This document shows positions 54,566 through 63,869 of a DNA stretch of 64,000 nt, in pieces. Both the position numbers and the translations under genes were made by a program. Position 1 is the stretch's first letter, and every line of letters begins with the position of its first letter. The stretch comes from Lachnoclostridium sp. An76. Lineage in GTDB: Bacteria; Bacillota; Clostridia; Lachnospirales; Lachnospiraceae. The DNA is taken from contig NZ_NFHL01000002.1 in the NCBI RefSeq assembly GCF_002161355.1, positions 496,001 through 560,000 on the forward strand, in the 5' to 3' direction. The notes below the pieces were generated by a model. The model was not told the origin of the DNA. It did no database searches and saw only the letters and a program-made list of their open reading frames with translations.

Positions 54566-56647
54566 CTAATCTGCTGCCAGAGGCTCTATGCTCCCCAGCA
54601 CGATATCATCGATCTTTTCAAATCCGGAGAGTGTATATGATTCCACTGTATTTCCGACAACCAGATAAAATCTTTCGCCCGCGTACAGGCCGCGCGCATC
54701 GCCGCCATATGTCAGTTCCCTGGAGAACACTTCCCGGAATCCCTCTGACGCGTCATAGGAAAATACAGCATATACATCTCCGTTTCCGCCGTAGGCGCGG
54801 AATCCGAACAGGTTTTTCTCCACGTCCGCGAAGACCGCTTTATAATCATACGCCGCATCCGTTCCGTACATGTCTTCCATGACATAGACAGACGCTTCTG
54901 TGACATTCCCAGGGTCGGAAATATCGAACATGGACAACTTGACTCCTTCCGTGGTCACACCTTCCTCATCCACAGCCATCCCGATCCCGAGCAGAAGCCC
55001 CTCCCCATAAGGGTGAAGGTATTCCGAAAATCCCGGTATCTTCAGCTCCCCGATGATCTGCGGGGACGCCGGGTCTGAGAGGTCCACGGAGAACAGCGGA
55101 TCCACCTGGCGGAATGTGACAAAGTATCCGGTATCTCCCATAAACCGCGCGGAATACACTGTCTCGCCCGGAGCCAGGTCCCGGATCTCACCGGTGATCT
55201 GAAGCTCCCCGTCCAGCACATACAGTGCATTGCTGCTGTCAGGCTCCGCAGCAGAGGAATCTCCGCTGATGGGCATCACGCCATTGTCCGATGTGATCGT
55301 GGTCACGAGCCTGAGGTACCCGTTGTATTCGTCAATGCTGAAAGAATCGTTCAGCATCCCGTCCACCTTTGCCTGGGCCGCCCCCTCCAGCTGCCCGTCA
55401 TGGTAGGCTACCTTCCGTACCGCGGTCCTGGACATGCCCGTGTCATCCGTATCATAACAAGTTTCTGTCACATAAATGTTTTCTCCGCTGACATAGCACA
55501 GCCCGGCGCTGCCGAACACTGCCTTACTGTCCGTCTGCTCCTGCGGATCCGCGAGGGAAAATGCCGTGATCACTGTGTACTCGCTTCCCATCTCCTGCTC
55601 CGGCATGAGGATCCGGTCTGCTTCCAGAGTACCGCTCTGTACTGACGGCACATAAGCGCCCACATCAGACCGGGGCGACGCTGTATCCGGGTAAAAACTA
55701 CTGATCACATAAGCGTATCCGTCCTTCACCCGCATCGTATTATAGGCTCCGCTCTGAGAGAATGTATTCAGCTTCACAGGCGCGGACGGGTCACTGATAT
55801 CATATACATCCGTACATGCAAATTCCCTGGAGCGCACCTCGATCCCATCCTCCTGCGTATATTTGCTCTGCGTGTAAAATACTGCCATCCGGCTGCCTTC
55901 CACATACAGTTCCCTGATATAGCTGTCAGGGTCCACAGTTACCGCGGCGATCTCTTCCATCTCCTCCGATGCGATATCTACGATCTCCACCCGGTTCCCG
56001 CTCATGACATACAGGCAGCTTCCGTCCGTCTTCACTACGTCCGCCTCGCCGACGCTCTCTTCCCTGACATTGGTATCCGAATATCCTCCGCCTGGCGTAC
56101 TGCCGCCGCCTGCTCCGCTGTACGCCGCCGCATTTTGCGCTGCCCCGCTGTCCATCACCGCGCTGTCCGCTGAAGCGATCTCTTCGACGCCGGAAGCTGT
56201 CCCGTCGCTGTACATCCTGGCCTGCTTTTTCGCCTGCTTTTCCTGATACTTCAGCTCCGCCTGGATGTAATCATAGATCTGGTCATAATCCGCGGCGGAT
56301 GCGATCTTTGTTTCTGACTCTGTTGTTTCACCTTCCGCTGTCTCTCCGGCATTTCCTGCCTCTGACGCAATTTCCGCACCGGCTCCGGCCCCGGAACTGC
56401 TGTCGTCTCCTCTTTGTCCGGTGATCGCCGCCGTCACCCCCACCGCCAGGCAGAGACACGCCGCTGCTGCGATCCCCGCATATTTCCTGCGGTATTTTAC
56501 TGTTTTTTCCTTTTTCTTTTTCAGCAGCATCTTTTCTATCTGCTCCGGCTCTAAAGAAGCCGGTACCTGCGTATCCTCCGTGAGCTCTCGCAGTTTGTCT
56601 TCCATGGGATCATTTCCCCCTGTGTTTGTTCTTTTATTATCTTCCAT
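54566..56647 (-). CDS. Membrane-anchored beta-propeller protein, likely anti-sigma partner
   Basis: 693 residues, ATG 56647 behind AGGAGG. A short cytoplasmic N-terminus (about 1-55), one membrane helix (about 57-77), an acidic Gly/Ser-rich linker (80-180, with repeated AGAGAE and TAEGETTES stretches) and a large extracellular beta-propeller of the PF09826 type (about 190-690; IVDIASEEMEEIAAVTVD, YDISDPSAPVKLN and VDLSDPASPQIIG blades). It lies 52 bp after the ECF sigma gene. This pairing suggests the N-terminal segment binds the sigma factor and the propeller senses an outside signal. The propeller function itself is unknown. Confidence 0.8.
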   Translation of the reverse strand: MEDNKRTNTGGNDPMEDKLRELTEDTQVPASLEPEQIEKMLLKKKKEKTVKYRRKYAGIAAAACLCLAVGVTAAITGQRGDDSSSGAGAGAEIASEAGNAGETAEGETTESETKIASAADYDQIYDYIQAELKYQEKQAKKQARMYSDGTASGVEEIASADSAVMDSGAAQNAAAYSGAGGGSTPGGGYSDTNVREESVGEADVVKTDGSCLYVMSGNRVEIVDIASEEMEEIAAVTVDPDSYIRELYVEGSRMAVFYTQSKYTQEDGIEVRSREFACTDVYDISDPSAPVKLNTFSQSGAYNTMRVKDGYAYVISSFYPDTASPRSDVGAYVPSVQSGTLEADRILMPEQEMGSEYTVITAFSLADPQEQTDSKAVFGSAGLCYVSGENIYVTETCYDTDDTGMSRTAVRKVAYHDGQLEGAAQAKVDGMLNDSFSIDEYNGYLRLVTTITSDNGVMPISGDSSAAEPDSSNALYVLDGELQITGEIRDLAPGETVYSARFMGDTGYFVTFRQVDPLFSVDLSDPASPQIIGELKIPGFSEYLHPYGEGLLLGIGMAVDEEGVTTEGVKLSMFDISDPGNVTEASVYVMEDMYGTDAAYDYKAVFADVEKNLFGFRAYGGNGDVYAVFSYDASEGFREVFSRELTYGGDARGLYAGERFYLVVGNTVESYTLSGFEKIDDIVLGSIEPLAAD

Positions 56648-56699
56648 AACTTGTCCACCTCCTGCGGCCTTATATCCCTTTCTGGTCCATGTTCCTGAT

Positions 56700-57233
56700 T
56701 CAGCTCAGGGCGCTCCTCATCTTCTCCAGCGCCCGGCTCTTGCGCGACCTCACGGTCGCTGCATTCCTGTCCAGCATCTGAGCGATCTCCTCGCTGCGGT
56801 ATCCCCCGAACACGGAAAACGCCACGATCATCCTCTCCTCCTCATCCAGCTCGCCGAACGCTCTGCGCACGTCATGCCACTGGGCATAATCCGGCTCATG
56901 GGCATTCTCCCCGATCCGGTCATGAGCGCCGCCTTCCGGCAGGGCCGCTTCCCTCCGCCCTCTGCGCAGCATCTTCTTACAGCAGTTATTCAGGATCGTA
57001 AACATCCAGCTCCTGAACGAGTCCTCCTTCCGCAGACCGGCCAGATTCTCGTAGGCAGACAGTACTGCCTCACTGACCGCATCCTCTGCATCCTGCGTGT
57101 GCCTTGTCATATACAGGGCAAATCTGTACAGATCCTTGTAGATCCGCGCGTACAATTGGGAAAATGCCTTAATATCTCCCCGCTTCGCCCGCCGGATCAG
57201 ATCCGGTTCCGGGCTGTTCTCATAATCGTACAT
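56700..57233 (-). CDS. ECF RNA polymerase sigma factor
   Basis: 177 residues with sigma region 2 (FSQLYARIYKDLYRFALYMT, DAEDAVSEAVLSAYENLAGL, FRSWMFTILNNCCKKMLRR) and region 4 (LDEEERMIVAFSVFGGYRSE then EIAQMLDRNAATVRSRKSRA). No further domains. It is first in a two-gene unit with the membrane propeller, the classical sigma/anti-sigma layout. Likely autoregulated, but I cannot identify its promoter. Confidence 0.93.
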   Translation of the reverse strand: MYDYENSPEPDLIRRAKRGDIKAFSQLYARIYKDLYRFALYMTRHTQDAEDAVSEAVLSAYENLAGLRKEDSFRSWMFTILNNCCKKMLRRGRREAALPEGGAHDRIGENAHEPDYAQWHDVRRAFGELDEEERMIVAFSVFGGYRSEEIAQMLDRNAATVRSRKSRALEKMRSALS

Positions 57234-57452
57234 CCGCGCCCCTCCTCTCCTTTATGTGCCACAGACAAAACTGTCCGACAGTTCTCCCTTTCCGGCTCGT
57301 TATCTATAAGAGTCATCCGGGCGGCAGATTGTTGCACGGATCGTGCTTTTTTCCAAAATCTGTTCCCCTGGCCCAGGATGTCTCCTCCGCACACACATTC
57401 TGCCCGAGATCCCGCATCCTGTCAACTGTATATAAGCTCTGCGGCAGCCCTC

Positions 57453-59159
57453 TCAGAGCTGCCGCATCGTCTCAAATGTATTATACAGATTTAGCTGTCC
57501 GTATCCCCACTCCCGGTTCGGGTACTCCATCGTCCGGGGCCGCGACGCGCCGATGATGAGCAGGCTCTTTAACTGAAAGGAATCCACCCCCGGCACCTCC
57601 TGGATATACACGAGCCACTCCAGCATCAGCGCCACCGCCCCGGCAGTGACAGCGGCCGCGGCGCAGGACCCTGTGCGCGTGGAAAACCGCCCGCCGGGCA
57701 CGGCTCCCGGGACGTTGACGCCGGGAGCGGCGATGTCCGGCCGGCGGCGCTGGAGCCGTGTATACCCCCTGCCGGAAGCCTGAGCCACTGCCCCGCTGAC
57801 CCCCTCATAATACGCCACAACGACCGGGCTGTCTGTATTCGCCGGATTTGTCAGCGTATAATAAGGGTCTGACTCCAGGAAAAAGACTTCGCCCTCCAGA
57901 AATTCTGTCAGAGGAAGCCACATATGGAACTGGCCGTCATTTACAGACAGCGGCTCCACCACGATCTTCCAGATACCGGGCGCCGGGGCATTGAAGCGGA
58001 AAAAGACCAGCTCTGACGTACTCTTTTCCACCAGAAGCCGGTAATCTACGGTAACCTTTGTCCGCTCGAACAGGAAATCCAGCTCAGCGCTGGCCCCCAC
58101 GCGGAACGGGATCCGGGAGGTATTTTCACCGGAGGGCGATATGATCGAGATCGAGAGGATATTGGGAATGTCCGTCCAAAGCTCCAGAGAAAATCCCGGG
58201 ACGCCCTCTCCCACCCGCAGTTCGACGGTCTTCGTGTCCTCTTCGTCTGTGATCTCATTGTAATAGTGATGGCGCTTATCCGCCTCGTTCCCCACGCCGA
58301 CCACGGTGATCCGGTTTGCCCTTGTACTGTAGCCGTCGATAAGGAAAGGAAGCGGCAGCGTGCCGATGTGCCCGCCCATACTGGAACCGACCGTGACGCA
58401 CACGACCAGGGGAAGCCCCAGCGTGTCCGCCACGTCATTCAGGTATTTCAGGCCGAGCATAAGATCTGTCTCCTGATAGCACACGGCGTCTCCCGGGATG
58501 AAGTAGTAATCCCGGAGATATTGTTTCGCCTGCTTCAGCTTTACCACAGCGATGCCTGCCTCCGGCGCGGCCCCCAGGAACTGCTGCCCCGGATCTGCCG
58601 ATCCGGCCGCGAGACTTGCCGCGTAGGTCCCATGCCCGGTCTCATCCACAGTCGGGACGATCTCGAACGGATTTTCCGACTGCAATGCTTCATTGATCCT
58701 CTCTTCCGTAAATTCACTGCCATAGGCAAAGCCATCCGGCGGCGTGCCGGTCTGCACCGTCTGATCCCAGACAGACAGGATCCTCGTGGCACCGTCGATC
58801 CGGCGGAACACCCCGCTTGTATAATCGATCCCGCTGTCCATGATCCCGATCAGCACCCCCTGCCCTTTTAACTGAAGGGTCGGGTAATTCTGCACCGGCA
58901 GGATGCCCGCCTGATTCAGCGTCTCCATGGCAAGCGGCGCATAGCATTTCGGTATGGAATTGTAAGAATATCTCGCAAGGCTGATCGGGTCCGCCAGATC
59001 CGACGGCAGATAAATACACTTGTAATCAAAGCCGGCGTCCTGTTCACACCGCTCTTCCCTCAGCATACTGTCGAAAAAAGGGGTGCGCACATGGTTCCCG
59101 ATGAAGTCCCTGTAATCTTCGGACAGGATCTGTTCCCGGCATGTATCTGTATCAGGCAT
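57453..59159 (-). CDS. Csp-like subtilisin (S8 family) without prodomain
   Basis: 568 residues, all apparently cytoplasmic or spore-directed; there is no signal peptide. The S8 triad is D108 (IMDSGIDY), H176 (DETGHGTYAASLAAG) and S498 (RTGSCAAAAVTAG). The usual GTS before the serine is replaced by TGSC, but the serine itself remains. A jelly-roll-like insert lies between His and Ser (about 290-430), a hallmark of CspA/B/C-type proteases of Clostridia that activate spore germination. Here only one such gene is present, not a cspBAC cluster. ATG 59159 has GGAGTTTC context, so the start is reasonable but not strong. Confidence 0.82.
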   Translation of the reverse strand: MPDTDTCREQILSEDYRDFIGNHVRTPFFDSMLREERCEQDAGFDYKCIYLPSDLADPISLARYSYNSIPKCYAPLAMETLNQAGILPVQNYPTLQLKGQGVLIGIMDSGIDYTSGVFRRIDGATRILSVWDQTVQTGTPPDGFAYGSEFTEERINEALQSENPFEIVPTVDETGHGTYAASLAAGSADPGQQFLGAAPEAGIAVVKLKQAKQYLRDYYFIPGDAVCYQETDLMLGLKYLNDVADTLGLPLVVCVTVGSSMGGHIGTLPLPFLIDGYSTRANRITVVGVGNEADKRHHYYNEITDEEDTKTVELRVGEGVPGFSLELWTDIPNILSISIISPSGENTSRIPFRVGASAELDFLFERTKVTVDYRLLVEKSTSELVFFRFNAPAPGIWKIVVEPLSVNDGQFHMWLPLTEFLEGEVFFLESDPYYTLTNPANTDSPVVVAYYEGVSGAVAQASGRGYTRLQRRRPDIAAPGVNVPGAVPGGRFSTRTGSCAAAAVTAGAVALMLEWLVYIQEVPGVDSFQLKSLLIIGASRPRTMEYPNREWGYGQLNLYNTFETMRQL

Positions 59160-59313
59160 AGAGAAACTCCTGGAAAGGATTTATAACCATGATATGAGTG
59201 CCTCCACCGGAATATGCGGCGCGGCCCCCGGCGTAGTCCGCCGGAAACCGGCTGTGTTACTGTCCTCACCTGACCGCTGTCGGTTAAAAAAGTATAAAAT
59301 CCTGCCCGGTATG

Positions 59314-59341
59314 TTGAAGTCGCCGCTTAATAGGGTATAAT
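59314..59341 (+). promoter_or_regulatory. Promoter of the zinc-ribbon gene
   Basis: TTGAAG (59314-59319), 16 bp spacer, then a perfect TATAAT (59336-59341), about 80 bp before ATG 59422. Confidence 0.6.
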
Positions 59342-59421
59342 GGTGATAGGTCAAAACGCCGGGAAAGCCCCGGTGTTCCACAGGTCCGGGACGGACGAAA
59401 GAAGAAGGGAGATTGATAACG

Positions 59422-59910
59422 ATGAGAGATTTTTTTGAAGATCTTGGGAAACGCCTTGGAGAAACAGCAGAAACGGTCACCAGCAAAGCCGGAGACGCGA
59501 TCGAGATCCAGCGGATCAAAGGACAGATCCGCGGGCTTGCCAGGGGAAATGCCGTAGATCTCATGGAACTGGGACGTACCATCTACGACAGGTATAAAGA
59601 AGGCGGCGAAGTCGAAGAATCCGCAAAGGCACTCTGCGATGCAGTCAGGGACAGAGAAGCTGCGATCGAAGACTATGAGAAAAAGATTGCGAAGATCCGC
59701 GGCACTTCCGAGTGTGCACGCTGCGGCAGGATGGTTTCAAAAGAGATGTCTTACTGCCCTTACTGCGGTGAAAAGGTAACGGTCTGCGATGCGGACGCCG
59801 AGGAAGTCCAGGATGACACAGACACCGACGACCAGGCTGACAGTGTAAAAGAAAAAGATGGGGACACAGCAGAAACTACGGCTGAAAAAACAGAGGAAGC
59901 AGCTGAATAA
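59422..59910 (+). CDS. Coiled-coil zinc-ribbon protein
   Basis: 162 residues from ATG 59422 (GAAGGGA 11 bp upstream); a TTG three codons earlier is less likely. Residues about 1-95 are helical with heptad-like Leu/Ile spacing (KAGDAIEIQRIKGQIRGL). A zinc ribbon follows (CARCGRMVSKEMSYCPYC, four Cys), then an acidic Asp/Glu/Thr-rich tail. It is probably a cytosolic scaffold or membrane-stress protein of the kind Clostridia carry beside secretion genes. The LspA-like gene follows after 64 bp. Confidence 0.7.
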   Translation: MRDFFEDLGKRLGETAETVTSKAGDAIEIQRIKGQIRGLARGNAVDLMELGRTIYDRYKEGGEVEESAKALCDAVRDREAAIEDYEKKIAKIRGTSECARCGRMVSKEMSYCPYCGEKVTVCDADAEEVQDDTDTDDQADSVKEKDGDTAETTAEKTEEAAE

Positions 59911-59974
59911 AGCCAATCAGAAATAAAGCCAGGCAGAAATAAAGCCGGACAGCAAAATACAGGCAGGTGATCCT

Positions 59975-60445
59975 ATGAAAAAACGCTGGTTCCTGTGCGG
60001 GACAGGAGTCCTGTTCACGGCAGATCAGATCTTAAAATCTTATACCGAACAGAATCTGGACAAAAACGAAGAAAAAGAGCTGGCAGGGCCCGTCGTGCTG
60101 CGGCGGGTCGCCAATACAGGCATGTGCCTGAACCTTCTCTCCGGCAGCCCGAAGATCGTGAGAGCTTTTTCCCTTGCCGCGGCAGGATTTGTCAGTCTTC
60201 TCTATACACTGGCTCTGTTCCGCAAAAAAGGCGCCTGGAAAAAAGCGGCTCTCTCCATGATGACAGCAGGCGCGTGGAGCAATACTTTCGACCGCTTTGC
60301 CAGAGGCCATGTCACAGACTATATCGGTTTTAAAACAGGCAGTAAAAAACTGTCCTCCATCACTTACAACCTGGCAGATTTCTTTCTCGCTGCCGGGGCT
60401 CTTCTCTTATCCGCGCTGTCATTCACGAACGGAGGAAAAGAATAA
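59975..60445 (+). CDS. lspA: Signal peptidase II-like protein
   Basis: 156 residues with four membrane helices. The LspA motifs are recognisable though divergent: D17-Q-x-x-K21, NTGMCLNLLSG, and the two catalytic aspartates D106 (NTFDRFARGHVTDYIGF) and D135 (YNLADFF). It would cut lipoprotein signal peptides inside the membrane. It is more divergent than the main LspA of such genomes, so it may be a second copy. RBS AGGTGATC lies before ATG 59975. Confidence 0.75.
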   Translation: MKKRWFLCGTGVLFTADQILKSYTEQNLDKNEEKELAGPVVLRRVANTGMCLNLLSGSPKIVRAFSLAAAGFVSLLYTLALFRKKGAWKKAALSMMTAGAWSNTFDRFARGHVTDYIGFKTGSKKLSSITYNLADFFLAAGALLLSALSFTNGGKE

Positions 60446-60462
60446 GTCAGACGAAAACATGC

Positions 60463-60544
60463 AAAAACCGCCCCAGCGGTATGATGCACAGCTGATGTCC
60501 GGTATCACACCGGTCACAGTCACTTCATGCCGAGGGCGGTTTTT
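60463..60544. terminator. Bidirectional terminator between lspA-like and HAD genes
   Basis: AAAAACCGCCC (60463-60473) pairs with GGGCGGTTTTT (60534-60544) across a 60-nt loop that holds smaller hairpins (CCGGTATCACACCGG). The right arm overlaps the last codons of the HAD gene. Confidence 0.7.
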
Positions 60545-61113
60545 ACTTCCCGGATATTTCCTTTAAATACAATGCCGTCCATCCCGAGCGCCCTGCCCGC
60601 CCGGACATTCTCCTCCAGATCATCGATGAAAAAGCATTCCTCAGGTTTCAGGGAAAACGTCTCGAACAGATAGCGGTAGATCTGCGGGTCAGGCTTTGCC
60701 ATCTTCAGCGGGGCTGAAAATACAGTCCCGCTGAATTTTCTGAGCATCTCGCAGCCTGACGCCCAGTCCGCAAAATATGTGGGCGCATTTGACAACAGGT
60801 ACACCGGCACATTCCTGCCGCAGAGTTCCCCGATCAGCTCCGCTGTATCCGGGATCGGGCTGACCAGATCCGGCCAGCCGCGGAAAAAACTTCTCACGGT
60901 TTCTTCCAGGCGCGCAGGTACCGCGGACACTGTATGCTCCACATATTCCTCATACCCGATCGTGCCTTTATCGAGCTCCGGCCAACGGGCATAGACTACA
61001 GGCAGCAGCAGGTCACAGTCCTTTGGAGACTGGCAGAACTGCTCCAGCATATATCTTCCGTCGAATCTGCCGATCACATTTCCGAAATCAAAGACTACAT
61101 TTTTATATTTCAT
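60520..61113 (-). CDS. HAD-superfamily hydrolase
   Basis: 197 residues with the HAD motifs: VVFDFGNVIGRFD (D9, but the second acid of DxD is replaced by N12-like GNV as in several sugar-phosphatase members), YLLSNAPTYF (motif II Ser), K in KMAKPDPQIYRYLF (motif III) and EECFFIDDLEENV (motif IV). It belongs to the haloacid dehalogenase-like phosphatases; substrate unknown. Convergent with the LspA-like gene. Confidence 0.88.
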   Translation of the reverse strand: MKYKNVVFDFGNVIGRFDGRYMLEQFCQSPKDCDLLLPVVYARWPELDKGTIGYEEYVEHTVSAVPARLEETVRSFFRGWPDLVSPIPDTAELIGELCGRNVPVYLLSNAPTYFADWASGCEMLRKFSGTVFSAPLKMAKPDPQIYRYLFETFSLKPEECFFIDDLEENVRAGRALGMDGIVFKGNIREVKTALGMK

Positions 61114-61167
61114 GGAATCATTCCTCTCATCACATATCTCATCCTCTGCACACAGTGCAGCCGGCTC

Positions 61168-62178
61168 TTATAATAAGTTGATCCCGTTTTCCTTTGCCCT
61201 GGCAGCGATCTCGTCCGGCCAGAGGGAAGACTGCACCTCACCGATATGAGCCTTTCTCAGATAATACATACAGATACGCGACTGGCCGATCCCGCCGCCG
61301 ACTGTATAAGGCAGCTCTCCGTTCAGCAGGGATTTCTGGAACGGCAGCTCCGCGCGCTCTTCGCAGCCCGCGGCCTTAAGCTGGCTTCTCAGAGCATCCT
61401 CATCCACGCGGATCCCCATGGAAGACAGCTCCAGAGCCATATCCAGGACAGGATAATAGACGATGATATCACCGTTTAATTCCCAGTCGTCATAATCCGG
61501 CGCGCGTCCGTCATGCCTCTCACCGGATGCCAGCACCTTGCCGATCTGGGATACAAAGACAGCGCCCTTCTCTTTCGCGATCCGGTTCTCCCTCTCCTTC
61601 GGCGTGCATCCCGGGTACAGATCTTCCAGCTCCTGGGAAGTAATGAAGAAGATATCATCCGGAAGAAGCGGCTCGATATAATTATATCTCCTGGAAATAT
61701 AATCTTCCGTGTCTTTCAGCGCGCTGTATACCTTGCGCACAGTATACTGGAGCGTCTCCATATTGCGCTCCTCTTTTGAGATGACCTTTTCCCAGTCCCA
61801 CTGGTCCACATAGATCGAATGGATATTGTCCGTATCCTCATCCCTGCGGATCGCGCTCATATCTGTATAGAGCCCTTCTCCGGAATGGAACCCATAATTT
61901 TTCAGGGCGTATCTCTTCCATTTTGCAAGAGAATGTACGATCTCAGCCGGCGCTTCTTCCTGCTCCCTGATCCCAAAAGATACCGGGCGCTCCACACCGT
62001 TTAAGTTATCGTTCAGCCCGGATTCCGGGCGCACGAACAGCGGAGCTGACACGCGCGTCAGATGAAGCGCTTTGGCAAGCGCCCGCTCAAAATGATCTTT
62101 CACTTCTTTGATGGCAACCTCCGTCTCACGGATCGTAAGGGGAGAATGATAGCCTTCGGGTATTCTTAACTGTTCCAT
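61168..62178 (-). CDS. asnA: Asparagine synthetase A (aspartate-ammonia ligase)
   Basis: 336 residues, ATG 62178 behind GAAGGGAG. The class II tRNA-synthetase-like fold of AsnA is evident: [33 protein letters not shown] and [17 protein letters not shown] (motif 3). It makes asparagine from aspartate, ammonia and ATP. No T-box leader is visible upstream. Length equals the family norm. Confidence 0.96.
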   Translation of the reverse strand: MEQLRIPEGYHSPLTIRETEVAIKEVKDHFERALAKALHLTRVSAPLFVRPESGLNDNLNGVERPVSFGIREQEEAPAEIVHSLAKWKRYALKNYGFHSGEGLYTDMSAIRRDEDTDNIHSIYVDQWDWEKVISKEERNMETLQYTVRKVYSALKDTEDYISRRYNYIEPLLPDDIFFITSQELEDLYPGCTPKERENRIAKEKGAVFVSQIGKVLASGERHDGRAPDYDDWELNGDIIVYYPVLDMALELSSMGIRVDEDALRSQLKAAGCEERAELPFQKSLLNGELPYTVGGGIGQSRICMYYLRKAHIGEVQSSLWPDEIAARAKENGINLL

Positions 62179-62677
62179 TAATAAAGGCTCCCTTCTGATT
62201 AGTTTGAAAATAAAAATTTACATTTTATTCTAATATCCGAGCGCCCGGAAGTCAACCGGCAACATTCGGATCTTAAATTAACAGATAATTTAAATATTTT
62301 TATTAAAATAACTAAATTTATTATTGACACATCCAGATATGAGTGTTATTATAATGTCAACAAATAAAACTGAATGAACAATCAATCAGAAAAAAGTAAT
62401 TAATTACTTTTATTTGAAAGAAAATTCACAGAAGTTTTATTCACCTGCCGGATATCGTGATTGGGAAACGGGTGAAGATATAAAGAAATATCATAATGAC
62501 GAGAAAGTTATGAGAGAAGTAAAATTTATATCAGGAGAAGATCATCGGGGAACCAAAGTCCAGCAGGAATCTAAGTAAAGGAGGTACGGACCATCGGGAA
62601 CATAAGTTAAATCTATCCGATCAATAAAGATAGAGAAAGGAAAAAGGAATATGATAGAAATATCAGGATGAAGATGG
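62179..62677. other. Intergenic region with unassigned coding-like stretch
   Basis: After 150 bp of AT-rich DNA upstream of asnA there is an open plus-strand frame at about 62380-62577 that reads well (KFYSPAGYRDWETGEDIKKY) and ends QQESK, but it has no ATG near its beginning and no recognised homology. A fine AAAGGAGG at 62577-62584 is not followed by a good start. It may be the remnant of a small gene. Confidence 0.35.
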
Positions 62678-62887
62678 ATGTTGATCAGAAAGCTGATTGG
62701 CATCCATTTTCATTGTCCAAAAAAGCAGCCGCAGCCTTTCTTTCACATCCCGCCGTCTTGCCAAGGGATGGAAAAGTTGATAGAATGGTCAGGAAAACGG
62801 CTGGATGCGCAGCTCCTTTCACCGGAAGCGGTTGTAAAGGAATACAGGGATCTTCTTAAAGATCCGGGGGAGATGTACAAAAAATAA
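62678..62887 (+). CDS. Hypothetical 69-residue protein (uncertain)
   Basis: Small open frame from ATG 62678 reading QGMEKLIEWSGKRLDAQLLS and ending DPGEMYKK, just before the membrane-protein gene. The C-terminal half looks like a real helical protein; the first 25 residues do not, and an alternative frame from 62668 overlaps. No clear ribosome site. Possibly a truncated gene. Confidence 0.3.
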   Translation: MLIRKLIGIHFHCPKKQPQPFFHIPPSCQGMEKLIEWSGKRLDAQLLSPEAVVKEYRDLLKDPGEMYKK

Positions 62888-62909
62888 ATAAAAGGTAAGG
62901 GTGAGTATC

Positions 62910-63764
62910 ATGAACATGAATGAAATCTACGAAACATTACAGGGGATCAGCCTCTCTGATATCAGTGCGGCTCTGTCCAGGCTGGACGAAAGCGGGCACG
63001 CACTGACGCAGACAGAACTGATCTGGCTTGCTGCGGCAGCCGCGGCCGGGCTGCTGCTCTGTCTCTTCGGTCTGAAGATCGTACGGTTCTGGGCAGCAGT
63101 GCTGGGACTTGGGGCAGGATTTTTTGTCGGTTTTGCCGCAGGGGAAGCAGCTGGGGCAGGTGCAGCCGTCTGTGTGGGCGCCGGGCTCGCCGCGGGGATC
63201 CTGCTGGCAGTCCTGGGATCCGTTTTATACAGGGTCGGCATCTTTGTGACCGTCTTCCTCTCTGTCAGCCTGTTCTGCTTCCATCTGGTCAATCCTGAGA
63301 ACTGGATCCTCGCAGGCATCTGTCAGGTGATCGGGCTCATCGCCGCGATCCTTGCCATGAAATTCCTGGAGATCATCACGATACTGGCGACGGTTCTCCT
63401 GGGCGCAGTCACCGCGGGACCGGCAGTAAGCTATCTCCTGCCTGACACCGGCATGGACAGCCTGATCCGCATCGCACTGTGCGCAGTATTCGGAGCTCTG
63501 GGGGTACTGGTACAGCTCCTGCTCCTGTCAAAGAAGCGCAAAAAACAAAGCCTGAAGCGCGCGGCGCAGATCCGTCAGGAAGCATCCACTGCAAACGAGG
63601 TCGAGCGGGCAAGGGCCGTCATGGATGACCTTGGAGGAAACAGCGGGGACGCAGCCGGGAACACGGCTCTCCCCGGCACGGATGACGGAAGCGGTCTGGA
63701 AACGGTCAGTCTGGACGACATAGAGGATATCGACGACCCGGATGAGGAACTGGACGATCTCTAA
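62910..63764 (+). CDS. DUF4203-like membrane protein
   Basis: 284 residues from ATG 62910 (AAGGGTGAG upstream; a GTG at 62901 is possible). About seven hydrophobic helices (residues about 38-205), rich in Ala/Gly (AAGLLLCLFGLKIVRFWAAV). The cytoplasmic C-terminal tail is basic at first (KKRKKQSLKRAAQIRQE) and ends very acidic (DDIEDIDDPDEELDDL). This matches the TM7-type DUF4203 family. Function unknown. Confidence 0.7.
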   Translation: MNMNEIYETLQGISLSDISAALSRLDESGHALTQTELIWLAAAAAAGLLLCLFGLKIVRFWAAVLGLGAGFFVGFAAGEAAGAGAAVCVGAGLAAGILLAVLGSVLYRVGIFVTVFLSVSLFCFHLVNPENWILAGICQVIGLIAAILAMKFLEIITILATVLLGAVTAGPAVSYLLPDTGMDSLIRIALCAVFGALGVLVQLLLLSKKRKKQSLKRAAQIRQEASTANEVERARAVMDDLGGNSGDAAGNTALPGTDDGSGLETVSLDDIEDIDDPDEELDDL

Positions 63765-63869
63765 ATAAAAAAATCAGCAGAGGCAAAGTAAAGTCCGTTT
63801 TATGACACACCCACTCTGGTATGATACTTTCAGAGCAAAAAATCATACAAGAGAAGGGTGTGTTTTATT

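Noticed and set aside
62179..62330. T-box leader of asnA
   Set aside because: No AGGGTGGNACCGCG-like block and no terminator/antiterminator pair is visible before ATG 62178.
62334..62355. Promoter from TTGACA (62334) and TATAAT (62350)
   Set aside because: The two hexamers are only 10 bp apart, too close for a SigA promoter.
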